Shown in pieces: positions 7,794-16,189 of a stretch of 64,000 bases of DNA. The position numbers and the translations under genes are program-made. Below the pieces are notes generated by a model. It was not told the origin of the DNA. It made no database searches and saw nothing but the letters and a program-made list of their open reading frames with translations. The stretch spans positions 1 through 64,000 of the forward strand of contig UQYQ01000004.1 in the NCBI GenBank assembly GCA_900545345.1. Direction: 5' to 3'. The stretch is from an uncultured Ruminococcus sp. (GTDB lineage Bacteria > Bacillota > Clostridia > Oscillospirales > Ruminococcaceae). How positions within the stretch are numbered: the stretch's first letter is position 1; every line of letters starts with the position of its first letter.

Positions 7794-7820
7794 AATCATA
7801 GAAAATAGGAGGATATTAAA

Positions 7821-8744
7821 ATGGCTAATATCACAGCAAAAGATGTCGCTGAGCTTAGAAAGCAAACAGGCGTTGGAATGATGGATTGTAAGAAAGCTTT
7901 AATCGAAGCTGATGGAGATACAGAAAAGGCTGTCCTTATTCTTCGTGAAAAGGGACTTGCTACACAGGCTAAGAAAGCAGGAAGAGCAGCAGCAGAGGGT
8001 ATTGTTACCGCTGTTGTTAAAGACGGTGTGGGCGTTGTTGTTGAAGTAAACTCAGAAACTGACTTCGTTGCACAAAACGACCAGTTCAAAGCGTTTGTTG
8101 ATACAGTTGCAAACACAATCATTGAAAGCAATCCTGCTGATGTTGACGCTTTGTTAGAAACAAAGGCAAGCGGAAGTGACATGACAGTTAAGGAACTGTA
8201 TGATGAGTTGTTCCTAAAAATCAGAGAGAATATGAGCATTCGCCGTTTTGTAAGATATGAGGGTATTTTAGTTCCTTATGTTCATGGCGGAGGAAGCATT
8301 GGTGTTATGGTTAAGCTTGATACCGATATTGCTGCTGACAATGCTGAAATGCTTGCAGCAGGTAAAGATTGTGCACTTCAGGTTGCAGCTATGAATCCAA
8401 AGTATTTAGATGAAGCTTCTGTTCCTGAGTCGGCAATTGAAGAAGAAAAGAATATAATGCTTGTTCAGATGAATGAAGACCCTAAGATGGCATCAAAACC
8501 AGAGCAGGTTAAAATTAAGATTGTTGAAGGTAAGATTGGCAAGTTCTATAAGGAAAATTGTCTTCTTGACCAGACATTTGTTAAGGACGACAAGGTTTCA
8601 GTTAAGCAGTATCTTGACAGTGTTGCTAAGGCACAAGGCGGAAAACTTACAGTTTCAGAGTTTGTAAGATTTGAGCGTGGCGAAGGCATTGAAAAGAAGC
8701 AGGATAATTTCGCAGATGAAGTTGCTTCAATGATGAATAAATAA
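7821..8744 (+). CDS. tsf: Elongation factor Ts
   Basis: EF-Ts exchanges GDP for GTP on EF-Tu. The 307-aa protein has the N-terminal UBA-like domain (ITAKDVAELRKQTGVGMMDC, KKALIEADGDTEKA) and the core with VEVNSETDFVAQND, the loop that contacts EF-Tu. Length is full for the family. AGGAGG lies upstream of the ATG. It is the second gene of the rpsB operon and is closed by a strong terminator. Confidence 0.98.
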   Translation: MANITAKDVAELRKQTGVGMMDCKKALIEADGDTEKAVLILREKGLATQAKKAGRAAAEGIVTAVVKDGVGVVVEVNSETDFVAQNDQFKAFVDTVANTIIESNPADVDALLETKASGSDMTVKELYDELFLKIRENMSIRRFVRYEGILVPYVHGGGSIGVMVKLDTDIAADNAEMLAAGKDCALQVAAMNPKYLDEASVPESAIEEEKNIMLVQMNEDPKMASKPEQVKIKIVEGKIGKFYKENCLLDQTFVKDDKVSVKQYLDSVAKAQGGKLTVSEFVRFERGEGIEKKQDNFADEVASMMNK

Positions 8745-8765
8745 TTCAATTATTTTGATATGTGA

Positions 8766-8798
8766 AAAGAGCAATCATAATTTGATTGCTCTTTTTTT
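8766..8798 (+). terminator. Terminator of rpsB-tsf
   Basis: AAAGAGCAATCA pairs with TGATTGCTCTTT over 12 bp around a 5-base loop, followed by a run of T's. A classic Rho-independent terminator. Confidence 0.92.
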
Positions 8799-8906
8799 AT
8801 TTGACTAATTATAAGTATGGTTCTTAGTTACATATATGAAAAATTTAAACGCACTAAAGATTTATGCCCAAAAAAAGTAAACATTTTGTTAAATTTTGCT
8901 AAAGTA

Positions 8907-8935
8907 TTGAATGGTACCAATAAATGGTATATAAT
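8907..8935 (+). promoter_or_regulatory. Promoter of the LRR-protein gene
   Basis: TTGAAT (8907-8912) and TATAAT (8930-8935) are spaced by 17 bp. A short palindrome GGTACC lies in the spacer, and TATAATCATGGTTATA just downstream is an inverted repeat that could be an operator. Confidence 0.6.
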
Positions 8936-8978
8936 ATATTTATAATCATGGTTATAAATTAAAATTGGAGGTCAAAAA

Positions 8979-9890
8979 ATGAAAAGACTAAAAAAACTAT
9001 TGCCAATCGGTTGTTCGGTACTGACATTATTCACTATGTCAGTATTTAATGTATCAGCTGACACAGAAACAGCTGCTGATAATATTTCTGTAATGCAAAC
9101 TGCTGCCAGTGCAAGCACAAATTATGATTTCACATATAATGGCGGTGCATACAAAATTTTAAATGATACATATGTATCGTTTATGGGCGTGACTGACAGC
9201 AGTGTGAAGAACTTTGATATTCCGTCAAGAGCAGTTGATATGCAAAATCAGAAGTATTATCTTATTTCAGATATTGGAGATCCTAATGCATACATGCCGG
9301 GTTCTAACAGCGGATTAATGAATCTTGAAACAATAGGCAGTGTTCCCGGAAGTATAACTACCGTTAATAATTTTGCATTTTACGGCGGTAAATTAAAATC
9401 TATAAATTTGTCCGGCCTTAAGGGCTTGAGCAAGATAAATTACAGTGCATTTGCAAATTGTGCTCAGCTTCAGACTGTTAAGCTTCCAAGCTATCTGAGA
9501 ACTATAGAGAACAGTGCTTTTGCCGGCTGTACTTCTTTAACTAATTTCAGTATAGCTCCTGACGGCAAAGGTGAGTGTACTTTAAACACAATTAGTGCTT
9601 TTGCATTTTCAAACTGTTCAAAGCTTCGCCTTTTAAATATTCCGTTTTCAACATCATTGACAATAGAGGACAATGCACTTGCTAATATGTCGGCTACCGC
9701 AGCTAACCCTGTTGAAATTGCTTTGGGAACATCTATAAATTCCAATTACTATTATGGATATATTAAAGTTGCTGACAGTGTGATTGAGCAGTTAAAGAAC
9801 AATACTTTACGCTTTACCGGAAACTTATCTGCTTACAAATTAAATGATATGAACGGAAATGAATTAAAATGGAACGGAACAATTGTTTAA
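8979..9890 (+). CDS. Secreted BspA-like leucine-rich-repeat protein
   Basis: The 303-aa product has a signal peptide (MKRLKKLLPIGCSVLTLFTM, cleavage probably after NVSA). Residues about 95-250 carry LRR_5/BspA-type repeats: SAFANCAQLQTVKLPSYLRT, NSAFAGCTSLTNFSI and SAFAFSNCSKLRLLNI, each with the AFxxCxxL core. No membrane anchor or sorting signal is seen, so it is probably secreted or loosely surface-bound. BspA-like proteins mediate binding to host proteins or other cells in several anaerobes; that role here is inferred. GGAGG precedes the ATG. It is a single-gene unit with its own promoter and terminator. Confidence 0.88.
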   Translation: MKRLKKLLPIGCSVLTLFTMSVFNVSADTETAADNISVMQTAASASTNYDFTYNGGAYKILNDTYVSFMGVTDSSVKNFDIPSRAVDMQNQKYYLISDIGDPNAYMPGSNSGLMNLETIGSVPGSITTVNNFAFYGGKLKSINLSGLKGLSKINYSAFANCAQLQTVKLPSYLRTIENSAFAGCTSLTNFSIAPDGKGECTLNTISAFAFSNCSKLRLLNIPFSTSLTIEDNALANMSATAANPVEIALGTSINSNYYYGYIKVADSVIEQLKNNTLRFTGNLSAYKLNDMNGNELKWNGTIV

Positions 9891-9927
9891 CAGCCATTTT
9901 GAACAATAAATATTTATGAGTTTATAA

Positions 9928-9994
9928 ATATACCCTGCAATGTGCAGGGTATATTTTATATATGCTGCTGCTTAGCTAAAGCAGCAGGCTTTTT
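9928..9994 (+). terminator. Two terminator hairpins after the LRR gene
   Basis: ATATACCCTGCA/TGCAGGGTATAT with a 3-base loop (9928-9954) is followed by TTTTATA. Next comes CTGCTGCTT/AAGCAGCAG (9965-9987) followed by GCTTTTT. The second may also form an alternative stem with CTGCTG near 10014, on the hpt side. Confidence 0.8.
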
Positions 9995-10031
9995 ACTTTA
10001 TCAAGTAGCAAGTCTGCTGTTTTTATAAATT

Positions 10032-10580
10032 TCATTCTGAAAATTCAGCTATGTATGGCAGGTTCCTAAAGTATTCACCGTAATCAAGACCATAGCCAAT
10101 AACAAATATATCCGGAATTGTAAAAAGAGAATAATCAGCTTCAAAATCTACTGTTCTTCTGTCAGGCTTGTCTAAAAGAGTAATAACTTTCAGAGAAATA
10201 GGATTCCTTGATTTCAGAAGGTTTACAATATCGCTGAGAGTTCTTCCGGTATCAATAATATCTTCAACAATAATTACATTGTATTTGCTTATATCCTGCT
10301 GCAAATCCATAGTTATTTTAACTTCTCCGAAAGAATGTGTATCTTCGTAATAGCTTTTGGCAGCCATAAATCCTACTTCACATGGAACTTTAATTTCTCT
10401 GCATAAATCTGACAGAAATATAAATGAGCCTTTAAGTATGCTTACAAGAAGTATGGGTGTTCCTTGATATGATGAGTTAATCATTTCGCCTGCTTTTTTA
10501 ACTGCTGACTTTATTTGATTTTCTGAAATAATGATGCGTTTGACTTTACTTAGGAATTCATCTGTGTTTTGAAATTCCAT
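10032..10580 (-). CDS. hpt: Hypoxanthine phosphoribosyltransferase
   Basis: Salvages hypoxanthine and guanine to IMP and GMP using PRPP, in the cytosol. The 182-aa length is typical. The PRPP-binding motif VIIVEDIIDTGRTL (Glu106, Asp107, Asp110) is intact, as are LVSILKGSFIFLSDL and VIGYGLDYGEYFRNLPYI near the end. GGGAGG lies about seven bases upstream of the ATG. It is transcribed alone from a promoter with TTGACC and TATATT. Confidence 0.96.
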   Translation of the reverse strand: MEFQNTDEFLSKVKRIIISENQIKSAVKKAGEMINSSYQGTPILLVSILKGSFIFLSDLCREIKVPCEVGFMAAKSYYEDTHSFGEVKITMDLQQDISKYNVIIVEDIIDTGRTLSDIVNLLKSRNPISLKVITLLDKPDRRTVDFEADYSLFTIPDIFVIGYGLDYGEYFRNLPYIAEFSE

Positions 10581-10628
10581 TTTTTATCCTCCCGGTAAAA
10601 CAAATTGTTTTATATTTTAATTGATTAT

Positions 10629-10657
10629 AATATATCATAAATTATGTATTTGGTCAA
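10629..10657 (-). promoter_or_regulatory. Promoter of hpt
   Basis: Read on the minus strand, TTGACC (10657-10652) and TATATT (10634-10629) are separated by 17 bp, about 50 bases before the hpt start. Confidence 0.6.
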
Positions 10658-10696
10658 TTGATATAGCTTGTTGTTGCAGTAATTATATAAATCAAA

Positions 10697-10728
10697 ATGG
10701 TCCTACAGTAAAATAACTGTAAGACCAT
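10697..10728 (-). terminator. Terminator of the 52-aa cysteine-rich gene
   Basis: On the minus strand ATGGTC-TACAGT pairs with ACTGTA-GACCAT, interrupted by one mismatch, around a TATTTT loop and followed by TTTGATTT. It lies 50 bases past the stop of the small gene. Confidence 0.65.
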
Positions 10729-10777
10729 TATATTGATTAATATTTCGCAGATATCTGCTGATTAGTTAACTTGATTT

Positions 10778-10936
10778 TTATTTATCGCAATCTACAAATA
10801 CATTTACTTTTACGCAAGGTTCATCGTCATGCTTTTTTTCGTTTAAATTGCAAATTGGATCTGTTTCAACTCTGGAGCATTTTTGGCATTCAACATATAC
10901 ATTGAATTCAACACAGCTTTCACTTTTATTTTTCAT
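10778..10936 (-). CDS. Small cysteine-rich protein, 52 aa, with internal repeat
   Basis: A short ORF with a very strong site (AAAGGAGGTGATTTTC then ATG). The translation contains two near copies of one motif, CVEFNVYVEC and CVKVNVFVDC, linked by a charged stretch with QKC and ICN; it has six cysteines in all. The two alternating-valine segments look like beta-strands bounded by cysteines. There is no signal peptide. It has its own terminator. I do not recognise a family; metal binding or a spore-associated structural role are possibilities without direct support. Confidence 0.7.
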   Translation of the reverse strand: MKNKSESCVEFNVYVECQKCSRVETDPICNLNEKKHDDEPCVKVNVFVDCDK

Positions 10937-11132
10937 GAAAATCACCTCCTTTAATTATATAGTATGATGAAAAGATGTTAATTGTGATACTTAAAAGATT
11001 AAGTTATAAAATATACTTCGATAGAGTATTTATTTATCAGAAGTTAAGAAAGGAGAAGATAATAATACATAGAAGACAGATAAAATATTTTGTCGGTTAA
11101 ACAACAGATTTTTTATTAATAAGACATTATTA

Positions 11133-11163
11133 AACCGCTCAGATTATTAATTTCCGAGCGGTT
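11133..11163 (-). terminator. Hairpin after the 60-aa gene
   Basis: AACCGCTC and GAGCGGTT form an 8-bp stem 19 bases past the stop at 11182. The following T-tract is weak (TTTAATAAT), so termination strength is uncertain. Confidence 0.5.
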
Positions 11164-11181
11164 GTATTATTGTGTATAATT

Positions 11182-11364
11182 TTATTTGCAGCATATGTTT
11201 TCTTTTTTGCTTTGGCAGAATGCTCTTTGAGCCGCAATAGTTTCAAGAGTATCTCCGAGTTGTGTAAAAATTGCCCCTAAAAATGAAAGTTCATCTTCAT
11301 TTAGATTCTGAGCCAGTATATTTGCAACAGCAGTAACAGATGCTGTAATTTCACAAGCGTTCAT
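11182..11364 (-). CDS. Small conserved clostridial protein, 60 aa (possibly DUF6774)
   Basis: The sequence includes CEITASVTAVANILAQNLN, DELSFLGAIFTQLGDTLETI, and ends AAQRAFCQSKKENICCK. The DEL...FTQLGDTL pattern resembles small clostridial proteins that I recall as DUF6774; the match is from memory. It should be a short helical cytosolic protein with cysteines at both ends. AAAGGA sits ten bases before the ATG. It is divergent from the response-regulator gene and shares a 110-bp control region with it. Function unknown. Confidence 0.75.
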   Translation of the reverse strand: MNACEITASVTAVANILAQNLNEDELSFLGAIFTQLGDTLETIAAQRAFCQSKKENICCK

Positions 11365-11393
11365 ATAATCAGTCCTTTTTTTGGGTTAATAAT

Positions 11394-11439
11394 ATTATAT
11401 GACAAAGAAGTTGATTTGTTAACGCTTTGATGATATACT
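11394..11439. promoter_or_regulatory. Overlapping divergent promoters (60-aa gene and response regulator)
   Basis: Plus strand: TTGATT (11411-11416), 17 bp, TATACT (11434-11439), leading to the GTG at 11465. Minus strand: TTAACA (11422-11417), 17 bp, TATAAT (11399-11394), leading to the ATG at 11364. The minus -35 lies inside the plus spacer, so RNA polymerase cannot occupy both at once. Confidence 0.6.
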
Positions 11440-11464
11440 GTTTTTATTCGGAGGTGAAATTAAA

Positions 11465-12136
11465 GTGTATAAAATAATGATTGCAGAGGATGACTTAGGA
11501 ATATCATCTTCACTTAAGAATTATTTGAATAAGTGGGGCTTTGAAACTAAGTGTGTGGAAGATTTCAGTGATGTTCTTTCGGTTTTTACTGAATTTTCGC
11601 CTCATCTTATTTTGCTTGATATATCTCTGCCTTTTTTTAATGGGTATCATTGGTGCAGTGAAATCCGTCGTGTTTCAAAGATTCCGATAGTTTTTATTTC
11701 TTCTGCTTCTGATAATATGAATATTGTAATGGCGATGAACATGGGTGCTGATGATTTTATAGCAAAGCCTTTTGATTTTGATGTTCTGATTGCAAAGATT
11801 CAGGCAATTTTAAGACGAACTTATGATTTCAGCGGACAGGTTGACATTCTTGAAGCCCATCAGGCAATGCTGAATATTTCCGAAGCTGTTTTGATATATA
11901 AACAAAGCAGAATTGACCTTACAAAAAATGAGTATCGTATTTTGCTTACTCTTATGGAAAACAAGGGCAGGGTAGTCAGCCGTGAAACGCTTATGCAAAA
12001 GCTTTGGGAAACCGACAGCTTTGTTGATGAAAACACTCTTACAGTTAATATCACAAGACTTCGCAGAAAGCTCGAAAAGTACGGGCTTTGTGATTTTATT
12101 TTAACTAAGGTAGGAATGGGATACATTATTGAATGA
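11465..12136 (+). CDS. OmpR-family response regulator (BceR type)
   Basis: A 223-aa DNA-binding regulator. The receiver domain (1-120) has the acidic pocket at AEDD, the phospho-acceptor Asp52 in LLDISLPFFNGY, and Lys in FIAKPFDFDVL. The C-terminal winged helix (130-223) ends with the recognition region DENTLTVNITRLRRKL and VGMGYIIE. The start is GTG with GGAGGTG eight bases upstream. The kinase gene follows after 12 bases, then the ABC transporter, the standard arrangement for BceRS-type sensing of cell-wall antibiotics. The likely target is the transporter promoter. Confidence 0.93.
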   Translation: MYKIMIAEDDLGISSSLKNYLNKWGFETKCVEDFSDVLSVFTEFSPHLILLDISLPFFNGYHWCSEIRRVSKIPIVFISSASDNMNIVMAMNMGADDFIAKPFDFDVLIAKIQAILRRTYDFSGQVDILEAHQAMLNISEAVLIYKQSRIDLTKNEYRILLTLMENKGRVVSRETLMQKLWETDSFVDENTLTVNITRLRRKLEKYGLCDFILTKVGMGYIIE

Positions 12137-12148
12137 GGATTTATAGGT

Positions 12149-13138
12149 ATGAGAATATTTTTAAAATACATTTTAGATCATATTAAGATTCTATCGTTTT
12201 TTTTACTTTCTGCTGCTGTATATTTATTTACACTGTTTATGTTTAAACTCCCCTTAGAGGCAGTTTTATATGCATTTTTGATTTCGGCTTTTTTGGGATT
12301 GATATTTATAATTACAGATTTCAGAAAGTATTATGCAAAGCACATAAAACTAAAAGCTCTTAAACATGAAATTTGTTTTACTTTGGAGAATCTTCCGAAT
12401 GTCAATTCTCTGATTGAAAATGATTACAGAAATCTTATTAATATATTGTTTGATGAAAAGTTTTCTGTCCAAAATGAAAATTATAAAAGATATACTGAGC
12501 TTACCGATTATTATACTATCTGGGCACACCAGATAAAAACACCTATTGCCGCGATGAGATTGAGTCTTCAAAGTGAAGATACTGAGCATAGTCATGAACT
12601 GTATACTGATTTGCAGAAAATAGAACAGTATGTTGAAATGGTGCTTTGTTATCTTCGGCTTGACAGCGATACAAATGACTTTGTTTTGAAAGCATATGAT
12701 TTGGATAAGATAATTAAACAAGCGGTAAAGAAGTTTTCTATGCAGTTTATCAGAAGAAAAATCCGTCTTGAGTATGAACCTGTTGAGTGCAGTGTTCTTA
12801 CTGATGAAAAGTGGCTTTTGTTTGTAATTGAGCAAATACTGTCAAATGCTTTGAAGTACACAAAAAGCGGAAGTGTATATATCTATCTTGAATCACCGAA
12901 AATTCTTTGCATAAAAGATACCGGCATTGGGATTTCACCTGAAGATCTGCCGCTTGTATTTGAAAAGGGTTATACGGGCTGCAACGGAAGAAGAGACAAA
13001 AAAGCCAGCGGTATAGGATTATATCTATGCAGGAGAATATGCAGAAACCTTGGGTCAACAATTTCTGTTCAATCAGCAGTCGGTGAAGGAACATTAGTAA
13101 AGATTGATTTAGATTGTGAGAATATTGAATTTGAATAA
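12149..13138 (+). CDS. Intramembrane-sensing histidine kinase (BceS type)
   Basis: A 329-aa kinase with two transmembrane helices in the first 56 residues and almost no extracellular loop, the hallmark of BceS-like kinases, which take their signal from the partner transporter. His127 in WAHQIKTPIAAM is the phospho-acceptor. The ATPase domain shows the N-box EQILSNALKYT, the G1 box IKDTGIGI, the F box VFEKGYTG, and the G2 box SGIGLYLC. The ribosome-binding site is weak (GAGGATTTATAGGT). It is co-transcribed with the regulator. Confidence 0.93.
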   Translation: MRIFLKYILDHIKILSFFLLSAAVYLFTLFMFKLPLEAVLYAFLISAFLGLIFIITDFRKYYAKHIKLKALKHEICFTLENLPNVNSLIENDYRNLINILFDEKFSVQNENYKRYTELTDYYTIWAHQIKTPIAAMRLSLQSEDTEHSHELYTDLQKIEQYVEMVLCYLRLDSDTNDFVLKAYDLDKIIKQAVKKFSMQFIRRKIRLEYEPVECSVLTDEKWLLFVIEQILSNALKYTKSGSVYIYLESPKILCIKDTGIGISPEDLPLVFEKGYTGCNGRRDKKASGIGLYLCRRICRNLGSTISVQSAVGEGTLVKIDLDCENIEFE

Positions 13139-13143
13139 TTATC

Positions 13144-13217
13144 TTACAAAAATGTAATATAAATGCGGGAAATGTAAGCTGTATCTATGGCGGGAGCATT
13201 TCCTTTTTTGCTATAAT
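13144..13217 (+). promoter_or_regulatory. Candidate response-regulator operator and promoter of the ABC genes
   Basis: A perfect inverted repeat TTACA-AAAA-TGTAA lies at 13144-13157, and a further half-site AATGTAA at about 13171. A -10 TATAAT is at 13212-13217, but nothing like TTGACA lies 17 bp upstream, as expected for an activated promoter. The spacing and sequence resemble known BceR-type operators; which protein binds is inferred. Confidence 0.6.
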
Positions 13218-13252
13218 TTAATCAGCAAAATACAGAAAGCATGGTGATTAAA

Positions 13253-14017
13253 ATGTCTATATTAGAAGTAAACAATCTTAGAAAAGTTTATTCCACACGA
13301 TTTGGCGGAAATCAGGTAGAAGCACTGAAAAATGTATCTTTCAGTGTTGAAAAAGGTGAATACATTGCAATTATGGGTGAGTCGGGTTCCGGAAAGACAA
13401 CACTTTTAAATATACTTGCCGCACTTGATAAGCCGACCGGAGGCTCTGTTGTTCTTGATGACATGAATTTGAGTAAAATAAAGGATTCACAGGTTTCTTC
13501 GTTCAGGAGAGATCATCTGGGGTTTGTTTTTCAGGATTTTAATCTGCTTGATACTTTCAGCTTGCAGGATAATATCTTTCTTCCGCTTGTTTTGGTAGGA
13601 AAGCCGTATAATGAAATGAAAAACAGACTTGACCCTATTGCCGAGAAGCTCGGTATTACAGCTTTGCTGCAAAAGTATCCTTATGAGGTTTCAGGAGGAC
13701 AAAAACAAAGAGCGGCAGTAGCAAGAGCTTTGATTACCAATCCTAAAATGATTCTTGCCGATGAGCCGACAGGAGCACTTGATTCAAAATCCACAGATGA
13801 AATGCTTGAACTGTTTTCAAGCATAAACCGTGACGGTCAGACAATTTTAATGGTTACTCACTCTGTTAAAGCGGCAAGTCATGCCGGAAGAGTTCTGTTT
13901 ATAAAAGACGGTGAGCTTTTCCATCAGATTTACAGAGGCAATTCTACAAATCAGGAATTATATCAAAAGATTTCCGATACCCTGACAATTCTGTCATCAG
14001 GCGGTGAAGTAATATGA
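13253..14017 (+). CDS. ABC transporter ATPase (BceA type)
   Basis: The ATP-hydrolysing subunit of a Bce-type transporter that frees lipid II-cycle targets from antimicrobial peptides and signals to the kinase. Walker A GESGSGKTT, Q-loop VFQDFNLL, signature VSGGQKQR, Walker B ILADEPTGALD and switch VTHSV are intact. The start at 13253 (MSILEVNNLRKVY) is preferred over an in-frame ATG at 13241, because GGTGAT lies between the two and fits only the later one. The 3' end overlaps the permease gene by 4 bases. Confidence 0.94.
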   Translation: MSILEVNNLRKVYSTRFGGNQVEALKNVSFSVEKGEYIAIMGESGSGKTTLLNILAALDKPTGGSVVLDDMNLSKIKDSQVSSFRRDHLGFVFQDFNLLDTFSLQDNIFLPLVLVGKPYNEMKNRLDPIAEKLGITALLQKYPYEVSGGQKQRAAVARALITNPKMILADEPTGALDSKSTDEMLELFSSINRDGQTILMVTHSVKAASHAGRVLFIKDGELFHQIYRGNSTNQELYQKISDTLTILSSGGEVI

Positions 14018-16053
14018 GAAAGGGATTTTATCCAAAGCTCGCTTTTCAGGGAATAAAGAAAAACGGGAAAATTTACATTCCGTACATTCTGACTTGTATC
14101 GGAATGGTTATGATGTACTATATTATTTGTTTTTTATCTGCTAATCAATCAGTCGCTTCAATGAAGGGCGGATCCGCAGTTCAGGAAATGCTTCATTACG
14201 GCGGATTTATAATTGCAGTATTTGCAGTTGTATTTTTGTTTTATACAAACTCTTTTATCAACCGCAGGCGTAAAAAAGAATTCGGACTTTATAATATTTT
14301 AGGAATGGGCAAGATGAATATTGCCAAAATTCTTGTCTGGGAAACATTTATATGCTTTATCATTTCAATTATTACAGGTTTGCTGTGCGGAATTCTTTTC
14401 TCAAAACTCGCTGAGCTTTTTGTAATGAAAATGATGAATGTGAGTGTTAATTTTGAGTTTTCCGTTGATTATATGTCAGCAATAAAAGCGGCAGCTATTT
14501 TTGCGGCAGCATTTATTCTTATACTGTTGAATTCTTTAAGACAGGTGCATTTGTCAAAGCCTATCGAACTTTTGCATAGTGATGAAAAGGGCGAAAAACC
14601 GCCTAAAGCACATTGGATTTTTGCTTTTGCCGGCGTAATAGCTTTAGGTATAGCTTATTATATATCGGCGACAATCAAAGAGCCTTTAAAAGCCTTAACA
14701 ACATTTTTTATAGCTGTAATTTTAGTTATAATTGCAACATATATTTTGTTTATTGCGGGTTCTGTTGCTCTTTGCAGACTGCTTCAGAAGAAAAAAGGTT
14801 ATTACTATAAACCAAATCATTTTGTATCGGTTTCTTCAATGGCATACAGAATGAAGAGAAACGGTGCAAGTCTTGCTTCGATATGTATTCTTTCAACAAT
14901 GGTATTGGTAATGATTTCATCGACGCTTTGTCTGTATGTCGGAAAGGAATCGAATTTAAAGTCACAGTATCCGAGAGAAATCGAAATCAGTGCTTATATA
15001 GACAAAGCTTCCGATAAAAACTATACTCAGACGCTGAATAATCTGATAAGCGAAACGCTTAATAAACACAATGTAAAATTAAAGAACGAAGTTAAATACA
15101 AATATCTTTCAGTCGGAGGTTATTTAGATAACGGTACTTTGGATTTCGACCGTTCTAAGTATTCAGAGTCACAGCAATCTGATTACAGCAAAATAAGAAA
15201 CCTTGTTGTGCTGACACTTGACGACTATAACAGACTTATGGGGGAAAATGAAGAGCTGGGTAAAAACGAAATAATAATTTCTGCTGATAATGATGATTAT
15301 AAACTTGATACGCTTACAATTGACGGTCTTGACACAATGAATATTGTGAAGAAAGATAAGGAGCTTATAGAAAAAGATTTTTTCGATTCATCTCTTACTA
15401 TGATGTCTGTTTATGTTATTGTGCGTGATGACGAGGCCTTTGAAGAGATAAATAAAAAGCAGGCAGAGATATATCAAAAGGATATGTCCAATTGCATGGA
15501 TTATTACGGTTTTGATTTGGGTTGTTCCGGAGAAGAACAGCTTGAGATTTTTGATGAAATAGTTGACGGCATTTGTAAAATTCAAAATGAAAATCAAAAT
15601 TTCCCTAGTTTCCGTTCAAATAGCAGAGAAGAAGAAAAAGATAATTTTTACGGGCTCTTCGGAGGACTTTTTACATTGGGAATATTTCTGAGCATTGTAT
15701 TTTTATGTGCTGCCGTTTTAATTATGTATTACAAGCAGATTTCAGAAGGGTATGAGGACTGCTCAAGATTTGAAATTATGCAGAAGGTAGGAATGACAAA
15801 AAAACAAATCAAGAAGAGTATAAATTCGCAGGTTCTGACGGTTTTTGCCGCTCCTTTAATTTTGTCAGGTGTTCATATAGCATTTGCATTCCCGATAATA
15901 TCTAAAATGCTGAGGCTCTTCGGCTTGTTTGATACAGGCTTATTTATCGGTGTTACAATCGCTTCATTTGCAATATTTGCGTTATTCTATATAATTGTGT
16001 ACCGCATAACCTCGCATAGTTATTATAGTATTGTCAGCGGAGCTGATAAGTAA
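14014..16053 (+). CDS. ABC transporter permease (BceB type)
   Basis: A 679-aa permease with about ten transmembrane helices: four in the first ~180 residues, further ones at ~200-260 and ~290, a soluble extracytoplasmic domain at roughly 310-540, and three helices at the end. This large loop between helices 7 and 8 is typical of BceB permeases and binds the peptide-antibiotic complex. FGLYNILGMGKMNI near residue 95 and FEIMQKVGMTKKQIKK near 590 are FtsX-like coupling sequences. ATGA overlap with the ATPase gene indicates translational coupling. Substrate is not predictable from sequence. Confidence 0.92.
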   Translation: MRKGFYPKLAFQGIKKNGKIYIPYILTCIGMVMMYYIICFLSANQSVASMKGGSAVQEMLHYGGFIIAVFAVVFLFYTNSFINRRRKKEFGLYNILGMGKMNIAKILVWETFICFIISIITGLLCGILFSKLAELFVMKMMNVSVNFEFSVDYMSAIKAAAIFAAAFILILLNSLRQVHLSKPIELLHSDEKGEKPPKAHWIFAFAGVIALGIAYYISATIKEPLKALTTFFIAVILVIIATYILFIAGSVALCRLLQKKKGYYYKPNHFVSVSSMAYRMKRNGASLASICILSTMVLVMISSTLCLYVGKESNLKSQYPREIEISAYIDKASDKNYTQTLNNLISETLNKHNVKLKNEVKYKYLSVGGYLDNGTLDFDRSKYSESQQSDYSKIRNLVVLTLDDYNRLMGENEELGKNEIIISADNDDYKLDTLTIDGLDTMNIVKKDKELIEKDFFDSSLTMMSVYVIVRDDEAFEEINKKQAEIYQKDMSNCMDYYGFDLGCSGEEQLEIFDEIVDGICKIQNENQNFPSFRSNSREEEKDNFYGLFGGLFTLGIFLSIVFLCAAVLIMYYKQISEGYEDCSRFEIMQKVGMTKKQIKKSINSQVLTVFAAPLILSGVHIAFAFPIISKMLRLFGLFDTGLFIGVTIASFAIFALFYIIVYRITSHSYYSIVSGADK

Positions 16054-16154
16054 ATACTTGTAAATTTCTCTGATATTATTAATTTAATATGACAGTTCTG
16101 TCAAATATCACAAATTTAGCAGTTTAAGTTTATGTTTTTTTACATAATATGCTG

Positions 16155-16183
16155 TTGACATTTTTACTTAAATTTGCTAAAAT
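16155..16183 (+). promoter_or_regulatory. Strong promoter upstream of a short terminated transcript
   Basis: TTGACA (16155-16160), 17 bp, TAAAAT (16178-16183). It lies 100 bases past the permease gene and points to a terminator only about 60 bases downstream. Confidence 0.65.
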
Positions 16184-16189
16184 CAAATC

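Noticed and set aside
11860..12171. Minus-strand 103-codon ORF over the regulator-kinase junction
   Set aside because: Antisense to two genes with intact motifs; no start signals.
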